A stretch of DNA of 18,055 bases from Hymenopellis radicata (taxonomy: Eukaryota > Basidiomycota > Agaricomycetes > Agaricales > Physalacriaceae), in contig JADNRX010000917.1 of NCBI GenBank assembly GCA_015501595.1, forward strand, positions 1-18,055, given 5' to 3'. The stretch's first letter is position 1. Each line of letters begins with the position of its first letter. The position numbers and the translations under genes were made by a program. The notes under the pieces were generated by a model. It was not told the DNA's origin, made no database searches, and was given only the letters and a program-made list of their open reading frames with translations. Shown one piece after another: positions 9,901 to 18,055 of this stretch.

Positions 9901-12793
9901 ACTGGAGACAATACGTACCCGGCAGGTACACTGACTAGAGCTTGACTGATATCGTCTTCCGTAAACCTAATCTTTGCACCGTACGCCACCAAGGTGGTAA
10001 GCATGGAGTAGTCCCTAAGCGATAGGGCGCTGGAGAGGGGGAAGACGGCGTTGTTCCAGCTTAAAGTGGGAAAGTTGATAACGGACACGGCTTTGGGATC
10101 TGACTTTAGGAGGAAGACTACCAGTTTTGCCCTCCCAGAGGTAACGGCTTGATGGAAAATGGTGTTCAGACTATCGTCGGCTGTAGACGAGACGGCACCC
10201 GCTTTGAGAAGGACGCCAGCAATTCTACACGCCTCGTCCTCATCCTCGCGGATAATAGCCAAAGAAAGAGGGTGCAACGTGACTTGTCCATAGTATTTGG
10301 GTTGTGAGACTTGGGAAATGCTCGAACCCTCCTTGACGAGGAATTCGACAAGTTCAGTACATCCAAAGAGGATGGCGAAAGAAAGTGGAGTGAAATCCAG
10401 ATCCCAATCAGGGAGATTAATGTCAAGGATGTCTGGGTGTCGTCCTCTTCGTCCAAAGCGGTGTCTCCAGGTTGTCCGGCAGACGTATCATTGACTGCTT
10501 TCCCTTCGCTATCACTGTCATCCTTGTCCCCGTCCCCGTCCCGTCCTCGTCTTCGTCTTCGTCCTCATCCTCTTCGTCTTCATCGTCTGCCTCATCTTCT
10601 TCGTTCAGAGAGACGACGCCGTCGTCCTCGGAAGTCCAATCGTCTTCTGATGAGGGACGTTCTGGTGCAACCACCATATCATTCGAGGCATCTTCGTCAT
10701 CCTTTGCGAGAGCTTCTGCATTCTTCTTGCTGCGCTCGACAAGCTTTTCGGCGACAGACAGCATGTCGTACTGGGCAGCCAGATGGAGAGGGGAGCGCCC
10801 GTCGACCAAACGAGCTGAAATGCGAGCTCCGCGTTCGATGAGGTCGATACAGATATCGGTATGTTTGCAAAGAATGGCCAAGTGGAGGCAGGTGCGGCCG
10901 ACATGGTCACGACGATTGATATCAATACCCTCTTTATCGACCATGTCGGTGACGGTGTCGCGTTCTCCAGCAGCGATGGCCGCGAAGAACTTCTCAGTCG
11001 GCCCAATATAGACTTGCTCGCTCCACTCCCCGACATCGATAGGGTTGAAGCTACCAGAAAGGCTCTGGCGTCCCGGATCCTCTTCAATGAAACTGGATGT
11101 GGCAGCGCATCTTGTTAGTTAGGGTACAATTTACGATAGAAGGGTACTCACGAGATACGACCGCGAATGTAATTCTTATCCTCCTCCTCCAGCAGCTTGC
11201 GTTCGTCGTCGTCGATGGCTTCAGGGCAGTACTACAATTTCATTGGCACGGGAACTCTCAGAAAACAGCCAAACCAAAGGCTCTTACCTCGCAACAATCT
11301 TCAATACATTCCTCGATCGTTCCAAAGAAAGCAGGATGGCGATGAAGTCGACGGCCCTTGTTCTTGGGGTTAAAAGTAGCTGTCAACGAATGAGGTCTCG
11401 CGCTCTACATATCGAACGAAAACGTACAGTTCATCCCTAAGTCGGTTTGATACACCAACTTGTCAATTCTTCTCGCATCCCATCCTGGCCCGTAAGGAAT
11501 GTGTAAGGAGGCCACATCATAATCATTCATCTCTAGACCGCCTATAGATTGGTCGCCTTTTAGATCGCCCTTGTACTTCCTCTGACGGCGATAGTTGTAT
11601 CTGTTATCATTCGGCCGTCCACGGAGCATGCGTCTATTTTGAATGAAGGACTCCCGACTATTGGTGTCCTTGATCTTTTCAAGTACAAGTAGACGAGCAA
11701 GACCTTCAATACGCGCTATGGAGCGCTCGTAGATCTGATGGGTAATATTAAGCTTGTATCAAGGAAGGAAGCCAGGAAGCTCACAGTTGGGTCAATGTCA
11801 GCGCGACTGAGCGTCGGAACATAAACCTCGAACGAGCGCGCAGAGTACTTTGCCAGTCGAACCTCATAAGATGGAGATCGCCTAGTCATATCAACGGTGT
11901 TGCACTGGCGCATCATGGCAACGACAGCCCTAGGGCTGGCCCAAACGCGTTCACCTTGGAATCAGGTTAGCAAACGTTCAGGCAAGTCTGATGTCACTTC
12001 TCGCACCATCATAAGCGCAACAAGGTGCGTCGATATCAAATCCAGTCAGAATCTCAGAGACGGAGCTGTAAAGGCGGAGAACGATTTGAACAGAGCGATA
12101 TGGGTACTGGGCTGGAGGACATTAGTCTGAGTACAAACAAGATACACGACCACATACAATGAATAGAAATGGTATGCTTGGTGCGCACACAAGTGCAGTC
12201 CCATGGAACAGAATCCCGAACGGCTTCGTAAATCTTGACAATCTTCGCTTCCGCCTGCTCGGGAGTCATGCCCCACAAGAAGAGATCAACATCCGAGGTG
12301 GGGTACGCGTTACTGTGGTAATACTTCCTGATCGCCCTCTTCGACGCGGTCGCCGTGTCGGGAGTGGCGTCAAGCAGGCCAAGACGCTCCCGCCCGCAGC
12401 GACAACGTTGCTCCAGTCGATGAGCTGGGAAAGGGACCCCTCAGAGAAAATCGCCCAGTTCTTTTTGAATGTCTCCAGGTCAGACACTATACAGGAGTCG
12501 CCATCCTTGCGCCTCTGAGCGGGCGCCAAAGGCATAACATATTTCGCGGACAATTCCTCGTCGTTCTCGACGACGCGCGCGCGAGTCTGGAAAATGCTAC
12601 CAGCCCCGCCGGGCGCGTCAAACACATCTACAAGTCCGACGTAGGGGTCCTTCAAGCGCGCATTGGCTTCATCGGTTGCAAACAAGCGTCGTAGCTCGAC
12701 CTCGTCGTCAAGAGAGGGTTTGAGCACATCGTCAAGAGCGAGGTCTGACTGAATCCGGTCGATGAATGCTTTTCCTTCAGCACTGTGAGGCAT
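6921..12793 (-). CDS. Large ankyrin-repeat protein with nucleotidyltransferase-like N-terminal region
   Basis: Exons: 12793-12158, 12111-12007, 11954-11785, 11734-11428, 11379-11288, 11231-11152, 11092-9919, 9863-9130, 9081-8952, 8902-8071, 8020-7901, 7847-7721, 7673-6921. All 12 splice phases agree and the product is about 1,753 aa once four single-base breaks are allowed (near 12360-12362, 10540-10542, 10435-10437 and 9054-9059). Residues 134-136 are GGS and 167-175 are SDVDLFLWG, then FDIDAPCCAYDG at 237-248. This spacing resembles a polymerase-beta-type nucleotidyltransferase. Ankyrin repeats occur near 495-590 (GRTCLHLA, GRSPLHLAAQ), with degenerate ones in the middle and clear ones near 1424-1590 (PLHIAVSIGRPYLVKLLL, GLTPLHLAVQAGFSEI). 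Two acidic tracts lie near 640-675 and 1144-1165. Long fungal ankyrin proteins with this SDVDLFLWG region are familiar to me, but I know of no assigned function. No signal peptide is present, so it is probably cytosolic or nuclear. Confidence 0.9.
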
Positions 12794-13463
12794 GGTGAGG
12801 AATGAGGTTAGGAGATGACTTGAGCGCCCTCGATTGGAGTGCCCTCTTATACTGACAATGATCGTGGGTCTCTGATCACCCTACCGTTATTACCTGTCAT
12901 GGGTCTGTCGGCGACGCTGAGGAGGCGGGACCTGAGGCTGGGCGGGACGACAGAAGTGACTCGAATTTGATGGTCATGGCACGAAACAAAGGGCGGTACA
13001 GGTTGGGTACAGGCCCGTTTTGGAATCATTGATCCAAGTTGAGGGCGCGATTTCCTTTTGCGTTACGTGCCTGTCGGGCGACTCGGCCTATGCAGGGTAA
13101 CAAGGCAGCGGGTGACTCGAAAAAAACATATGAAAAGGGCGGAGTCCATATAGAGACTTTCCTCTGACGCGACGTGGACGCATCTTCCGGTTGATGGCAA
13201 CGTTCGGACTTCGCGAGTCACCTACTCCTCTGACTCGGACTTGTTGTCGCTTTGGGTCAAGTGGAATCGTCGGCGTGCCCGGCCACGCCTCGCGAGCGGA
13301 AATGAAGCCACTTTTAACACACTCAGATGGCGGTCTTATCAATCGATATCAATCTTGGCGGTATGCAGTCAAAATTACGTTCAAATTCTTCTTAACCAGT
13401 ATCATACAAAATTCGTGTTCTTATGAGCTCCTCAGCGTAGACTTCACTTCAATCTTCACGGCC
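12794..13463. other. Interval between the ankyrin gene and the DUF1996 gene
   Basis: About 670 nt holding the ankyrin gene promoter and the 3' flank of the DUF1996 gene. The part from about 12880 to 13280 is relatively GC-rich. No coding frame with recognisable content was found on either strand. Confidence 0.55.
12846..12851 (-). promoter_or_regulatory. TATAAG element upstream of the ankyrin gene
   Basis: The minus strand reads CAGTATAAGAGGGC, with TATAAG ending 53 nt before the ATG at 12793. It matches the element upstream of the DUF1996 gene over TATAAGAGG. Function is inferred. Confidence 0.5.
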
Positions 13464-15229
13464 TTAAACAGGGCAGTTAGCAGTGGCGTACATGGTTGCG
13501 TCTCCAGGACCAGTCTGGAGAGGGTTACATCTGCAATGTCGCTCAGTTTATCAAAGGCAAGTCCCACAAAGAACCTTACCCAGGCAAGCGAGACATCACT
13601 CCATTGACCTGCTCACTGAGAACAGAATTGAGCTTGCAGGCGTTGGCGGTATTCGCATCCACCACATTTGAAGACCTTGCAAGCAGTGACGACACCGTTG
13701 ATTGTCTCGTCATTGGGGTTGTTGCAAGTGTCGATGGCCTGTTGGAGGACACTGTATCGTGTTCAGCAAAGGAGGGCTATTGAGACGCGGTAGTGCATAC
13801 TTGACGTCCCAGCCGTTCTGGAAGTCTCCGTGCCACGAATAGCCAGTCGAATCTCTGTAGGAAACGACTCAGTCAGTTGTTGGTCCTCCGCTGACAGGAA
13901 GAAATCAAGTACCCGGTGGCCTACAGGTTAGGATTAGATCCGATGAGCTCAAGTAGTCAGACTGAGACATACCAAAACAAACGGCCAGCCATCAGACTCT
14001 GTCCAGCGACCGGCGAAGTCGTCGATGTTCCAAGTAATCTACAATAAGGCTCGAATCAAACTATCGGATGGGGACGGGAATACCTCATAAAACAGCTTCA
14101 TCAACCCAATAGGGTGTGTAGGAGGGCAGCTACCATTGTCCAGACCGACAAGAAGGCAACGTGGGACTTGTGGTCGGGGCTATCAACATTCTAAATGAAA
14201 ACAAGATGGTCAATTGCTTGAAGGCACAATAAAGACTACTACTCACGACTCCGTCCCAGCAAGCGGGGAAATGCAGACGAGACTGGAATCCCGCCTCGCA
14301 ATTCGTGTGAGGGAAGCCGCCTGTCCCTATCCTAATATCAGTGGGATGCAGGCAATTGTATGCAACAAGTATTACCGTAGTAATCGGCATTGTTAGTTGT
14401 GTAGCGCAGGCAAGCCCATGCGATCGCTCGTTCCGCCAGTTCAGCCTGCATGCCAAGTCCAGTCGGGTATCTGAAATTGATTCTTCGTCGAACGCTCGTT
14501 CGTACGGTGTAGAGCTTGCGATACTCACTGGGCGGAGCGCTTCATCGGGTTACCACTGATCATCCTGAAGCCAGGAGGGAATGCCTTCAAGCCGGGACCA
14601 CCGATGGCCTTGTCTTGCGTGCCTCGGTTCTGGTAGTAGACTAGGAGACCTTTATGTGGCGCGTCACAGCCAGCAGTCATGAAAAATGGAGCGTACTCAC
14701 CGCCATTGGCGACCGATTCGAAGTTGCCCGTCTTTGGGTCTCGGAAATATAGCTTCGGGAACCCTAAATGTGGTAAGACTATGAAGATAGTAGTAAGGAT
14801 ATCGAGCACGAACAATAGTTGGACAGATCCTGGGTCACTTGGCAAGATGTACACTTGGAACGGCGAAGAGAGTCAAATGTGCTGTTAGCCATGAAGTCTA
14901 GAAGAAAACAAGTGAAGCAGCATGTGTGTAGGGGAAAGAGGAAGCCTTACTGTAGCCTCCATGAACGGTCTGTGAACTTAGGTGTTTATCAGAGAAATGT
15001 AAACAAGTCAGGATCACTAACATGGACATGCTGCGATGGGACAGTGGTAGGCGAAATAATCGGGTCGACGCGCTCTGAAGGACAGTCAGTACCAACGCTG
15101 CGGGGCCAGCAGGGAAGCCACTTGCCTTGCACAAGAGGTAAGGTGCATGGAAGACGGAACCACGCGTTAGCGGTGCCAGCGGCGAGGAGAAGTCGCAAGG
15201 ATAGTAGAAACAGACACTGAAGAGAACAT
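13464..15229 (-). CDS. Secreted DUF1996-domain protein
   Basis: DUF1996 proteins are common secreted proteins of plant-decaying and other fungi; their activity is not established. Exons: 15229-15126, 15074-15022, 14969-14951, 14897-14814, 14763-14701, 14649-14529, 14470-14376, 14320-14247, 14190-14084, 14038-13973, 13920-13913, 13854-13801, 13751-13580, 13530-13464, about 361 aa. Family motifs in order: WFRLPCTLPLVQ, ERVDPIISPTTVPSQHVHTV, LYFRDPKTGNFESVANGG, FPPGFRMISGNP, GFQSRLHFPACWDGVNVDSP, PTHPIGLMKLFYE, TGYSWHGDFQNGWDV, LQQAIDTCNNPND and a cysteine-rich end (GCNPLQTGPGD, NCPV). Frame breaks occur in the signal peptide (about 15180-15205, one extra or two missing bases), at 14145-14146 (one missing) and at 13667-13669 (one extra). 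The start MFSSVSVSTIL is chosen because it opens a signal peptide ending at GTANAWF. TATAAG lies 47 nt upstream. Confidence 0.9.
13913..13920 (-). other. 8-nt microexon in the DUF1996 gene
   Basis: The bases GCCACCGG give Ala-Thr and the first two bases of Gly, joining FVL to GDSTGYSWHGDF. The upstream intron is 13972-13921 (52 nt, GTATGT...CTGTAG). The downstream intron is 13912-13855 (58 nt, GTACTT...CTACAG). Skipping it would change the frame and lose the family's conserved GYSWHGDFQNGWD segment. Confidence 0.75.
15075..15125 (-). other. GC-AG intron in the DUF1996 gene
   Basis: The exon ends GTGCAAG and the intron begins GCAAGT; it ends TCCTTCAG before AGCGCGTCGAC, with a TACTGAC branch-point-like site. 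Splicing here gives LVQ-ERVDPIISP, the family sequence. Length 51 nt. The donor AG|GCAAGT matches the known GC-AG class. Confidence 0.85.
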
Positions 15230-16604
15230 ATTGCTCGAGTTGGTGTTGCTGCTCAACCCAGGAATCTACAAGCCTCTTATACAGCTCGCCGCTCTCGCAG
15301 AGACCCATACGACGTCGGAACTTGGGATACAGAAGTGGGTACAGTTGAGGCGATTACTGGCATGGCTGGCTACGATTGGACTTTTGAAAGACCAAGCTGG
15401 ATTAGTAGGTCAGATTGTCCATCATGCGGAGTCGGTCTATGAGCATGGTTGAATTACTGTATTCAAAGTCAGTCCCGTAGCGGAGCAACCCATGTTCCCG
15501 GTCAAAGCACTGGAGATAAATTCTCGTCAGGAAGAGCACTGTTAACGATTGGAAAATCTTACAACAGAGGAAGAATCCCTAGTTCGATTGACAACTTTAT
15601 GAGTTGCAGTCGATGCAGGCCTGAATGAAGATTATCAGTATTTACGAGTGCCAAGGTGTACTCCCTCAACCAAGGAGCAACTGATTCCGCCAAATGCTAC
15701 CCGTGTATCACGTTCAGAGCAACGCGCACTTTCTCTATGTTGTAGTATGCACTAGCGCCTCATACACGCTGTAAACAGCAGCATTAGACCTAGCTCCAAT
15801 CGTCGATGTAAGGCAAGCTAACACACGGCGCCTCAAGAACGTGACGGCCGAGTGAGTGCGACAATGAAATAAGTGGATGATTTTCGGCGCAGGGATCGCG
15901 TCATTAAGCATGCTCATTTGTGGATATCATGTCGATCCAGCGTTGGTCAGATCCGAAAGAAAATCCTAGTCAACCGCCACATACTTTGTTGCGACCTCCA
16001 TTTCCAAGAGACTATGCCGCCCACTGTCACGAGGGCTCATCAGATAAGGATGTAGCGTCCTCACGTCATTGCCAAGAGGAACACGTCTAAAAGTCAACAG
16101 TCCACAAGGAACCTCAGAAGGGGGTGGATCATATCCTAAGAAGGGAACGACAGTGTGCAAACTTCAAGAGGTATCAAGAAGGGGCACGGAATATGAACAG
16201 CTTTAGCGGTCATGAGCCCAACCTGTACCCAAGTTTCGAAGGAACAACCTTTCTGGTTCCCAAAACAAGTCGCGAAAACAACGTGTCCAAACAACTCGCC
16301 GGAACGAAGTCGGCAAGGTTTGAAGTAAGGCCTCGCTGTCAAGGTCCTATGACAAGGCACTGCTCCAGTCAACTTATGCGTATGAAACCTGATCAGAAGT
16401 ACTCAGTAGTTCTTTGCTGGACTGAATTCGAGTAATACGCCACAAAACACTAGAAATTTGTTGTAGGAAATAGAAATGAGGAAAAATAAACAACTCAACG
16501 ATATCCACAACTTAGAAACCGCATTCTCGCGAAAACTCGGAAGGACAACCACGAAAACATAATAACATTCACGAGAACCAAAACAAATGGGAAACTTAAT
16601 AGTT
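15230..16604. other. Gene-free interval between the DUF1996 gene and XAP5
   Basis: The longest gap in the window, about 1.37 kb. It includes the DUF1996 promoter at its left end and the XAP5 3' flank at its right. The frames here (at most about 100 codons) show no family motif, no consistent splice links and no signal peptide. No transposon ends, tRNA B box or tandem repeat was seen. A short species-specific gene or a non-coding RNA cannot be excluded by eye. Confidence 0.5.
15276..15281 (-). promoter_or_regulatory. TATAAG element upstream of the DUF1996 gene
   Basis: The minus strand reads GCTGTATAAGAGGC, with TATAAG ending 47 nt before the ATG at 15229. See the matching elements upstream of the ankyrin and Ser-rich genes. 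Confidence 0.5.
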
Positions 16605-17900
16605 CTATGCATGAGTGTACTTGCCATAGTTCTTCTCGGGATCAAAAACCTGGTCAACGAGTCAGTAAAGAAACACAAGAAAGAAACCCGACTGACCTCC
16701 CATCTCGACGCCGGAAAGATGTGTTTATTCCTCTGATAGTAGCTGCGTTCCACAACTTTGCCCGTATGCGATTCGTCCTTTCTTTAGTCGCGTCGGCAAG
16801 CAATCGCACGTCGTCGTACACATCGAAGTTGAACAGTGGTCCAGACTTGCCCCGCGCCTTATTTATGATAAATCGTAGAAGGTGTAATGCTGCATTTGGG
16901 AAGTCGGTAAGAATTCAGAAAAAGCCCAGGACAGTCACGAAGCGGCAAACACGAACATGGGGTATGATGAGATCCTCCTAAGAAGGCGTCAAGAACGATT
17001 CGAGCATCAAGGCAGAACCAGCTCACCTTGACATACATCAGGTTGTCAACGTTCACGCCTCGCAGTTCCGAGTGCTGGTTTCTACATTTTTCTAAGAAGC
17101 TCCCAATGTCGTCGCCCTTTTTGCACTACACGCCACAAATAGTGAAGGTAATGCATCTGATGGTCAGTCAAATGAAGGAGAAAGTTCAAGTCAACTTACC
17201 ATGACGCTCTTACGATGACCACTGCCATCCCAATAAGAATAAGTGACTTCTACTGACTCCTGCTTTATCTCTTCTTGGCGTTGAAGCCATTCCTGGCGGA
17301 GACGTTCGCGTTCTCTGCGCTCAGCCTCTTCGCGGTCTCTGTCCGGTAAAAAGGACGTGTCAACGTTGGGATTCTTGCGGAACTTGCCGCGCTTGGCTGG
17401 AGGGCCGTCTTCATCCTCGTTGTTGTTCGACGGAGTAGGCGCCGAGGAAGAGTCAGCATCGCCCTCGTCGTCCATGGCGAACGAAAGCGTGGCTTTGGCG
17501 GCTTTTTTCCGTTTCTTCAGTTTCTTTGTGTCATCTCTAAACAGATTCTCCACATCCTATAAGCCATCTTTACTTGTATGACGGAGAGAGAGAAGGGAAG
17601 GATTGGAGAGGAACGAAGAACATACTTGAGTTCGCTGGTTTTTGCGGCCTCTCTGGCCTTTGCCTCTTCGAGTTCCTTGCGTTTCTGCTGGAATTCCTCG
17701 AGATGAACGAGGCCGACAGTGCTATGCTTGAGCGTCTCTTCGACGGAGTCGTGCTGTCCAACGAAACGGTTTACAGAGGGCCTGGCCTTTTCCGTTTCGC
17801 TAATGAGCGTCTTTTTCTGGCGCTCGAATTCTTCGCGCATCTGGTCGCGCTGCTTGGCCAGAGCTTCTTCGCGGCGGCCTTCGCCTTTGCTGGACGACAT
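16605..17900 (-). CDS. XAP5: XAP5/FAM50-family nuclear protein
   Basis: XAP5 proteins are conserved nuclear proteins linked to chromatin, transcription and the spliceosome (human FAM50A, plant XCT, fission yeast Xap5). Exons: 17900-17626, 17536-17200, 17125-17027, 16977-16957, 16889-16697, 16649-16605; about 323 aa (human FAM50A is 339). Residues 1 to about 92 form a charged coiled coil with [11 protein letters not shown], followed by a Lys/acidic stretch, [17 protein letters not shown] and [13 protein letters not shown]. The C-terminal XAP5 core reads [73 protein letters not shown] and [13 protein letters not shown]. Exon 4 is only 21 nt (EDLIIPH). Two missing bases, in runs at 16870-16872 and 16779-16781, break the frame in exon 5. 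The start at 17900 matches the family; an in-frame ATG at 17990 exists upstream. For intron 1 (17625-17537, 89 nt) an alternative donor and acceptor pair would insert about eight extra residues (Y-DVENLFR). Confidence 0.94.
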
Positions 17901-18055
17901 GGTGGTAAAATCAGAGAGTAAGTGGATCCCGTGACATTCCCGCCTTTCTCTCTTGACCCCCATGGTCCATATATTGGGTATCAAGCTCAATGATGGGCAG
18001 CGAGCACGAGTGAGCTATTCCCTTGAAAAATATAACATTTGTGTATTCACATTGA

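Noticed and set aside
10528..10600. Simple repeat of CTTCGT/CCTCGT units as a microsatellite or tandem repeat
   Set aside because: It encodes the Asp/Glu-rich linker of the ankyrin protein in frame, so it is explained by coding sequence, although it may be prone to length change.
10311..11011. Long plus-strand reading frames rich in Ser, Arg and Pro (10311-10841 and 10472-11011)
   Set aside because: They are antisense to the acidic tract and ankyrin exons of the minus-strand gene. The Ser and Arg runs are just the complement of GAC/GAA repeats.
14321..14331. Acceptor TTAG near 14332 for the seventh DUF1996 intron
   Set aside because: Using it puts a stop codon directly after the joint. The next acceptor, GGGACAG ending at 14321, keeps the frame and gives YYGGFPHTNC.
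16124..16435. Plus-strand frame of 103 codons and overlapping minus-strand frame at 16136-16372
   Set aside because: Neither shows a recognisable motif, signal peptide or splice-linked exon, and composition looks non-coding. Not enough to call a gene.
205..17900. A biosynthetic cluster, defence system or mobile element linking these genes
   Set aside because: The genes belong to unrelated functions (cell-wall or glycan degradation, proton pump, nuclear factor, ankyrin protein). No transposase, integrase, terminal repeat, core biosynthetic enzyme or transporter is present.
17574..17921. Plus-strand frame with hydrophobic segments opposite XAP5 exon 1
   Set aside because: It is the complement of the charged coiled-coil codons (Lys/Glu-rich) of XAP5. 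It has no promoter or family match.
17900..17990. Upstream in-frame ATG at 17990 as the XAP5 start
   Set aside because: The extra 30 residues do not resemble the family, whose N-terminus fits the ATG at 17900.

Overview
The window is a stretch of fungal chromosome, most likely from an agaricomycete basidiomycete. Genes are dense and broken by many introns of about 45-60 nt with GT(A/G)NGT-type donors. Protein matches are to fungal families: GH95 alpha-L-fucosidase, V-ATPase subunit D, a large fungal ankyrin protein, a DUF1996 secreted protein and XAP5/FAM50. All six genes I can support lie on the minus strand, so they read from right to left. No plus-strand gene, RNA gene, transposon or CRISPR array could be supported.

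Layout from left to right: (1) 205-3627, secreted GH95 alpha-L-fucosidase in 19 exons; (2) 3628-4623, gene-free, with a 21-nt near-perfect palindrome; (3) 4624-5205, intronless Ser/His/Pro-rich protein of unknown function; (4) 5206-5812, promoter of that gene; (5) 5813-6738, V-ATPase subunit D (VMA8) in 4 exons; (6) 6921-12793, a protein of about 1,750 residues with a nucleotidyltransferase-like N-terminal region and ankyrin repeats, in 13 exons; (7) 12794-13463, its promoter; (8) 13464-15229, secreted DUF1996 protein in 14 exons; (9) 15230-16604, gene-free; (10) 16605-17900, XAP5/FAM50 nuclear protein in 6 exons.

The genes do not form an obvious pathway. VMA8 and XAP5 are housekeeping genes. 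The GH95 and DUF1996 proteins are secreted. The ankyrin protein and the Ser-rich protein are uncharacterised.

Three things stand out. First, the exon structure is extreme: two 6-nt microexons in the fucosidase gene, an 8-nt microexon in the DUF1996 gene, and one GC-AG intron in each of these two genes. Each is supported by reading-frame continuity, and most by family motifs. Second, all five conserved genes carry single-base frame breaks, about twelve in total, mostly one base missing from a short run. Because this includes genes expected to be essential, uncorrected sequencing error is more likely than mass pseudogenisation. Third, the ankyrin protein carries a GGS...DVD signature that resembles a polymerase-beta-type nucleotidyltransferase.

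Exon coordinates were worked out by hand from splice consensus, frame and family motifs. They have not been checked against RNA or database alignments.
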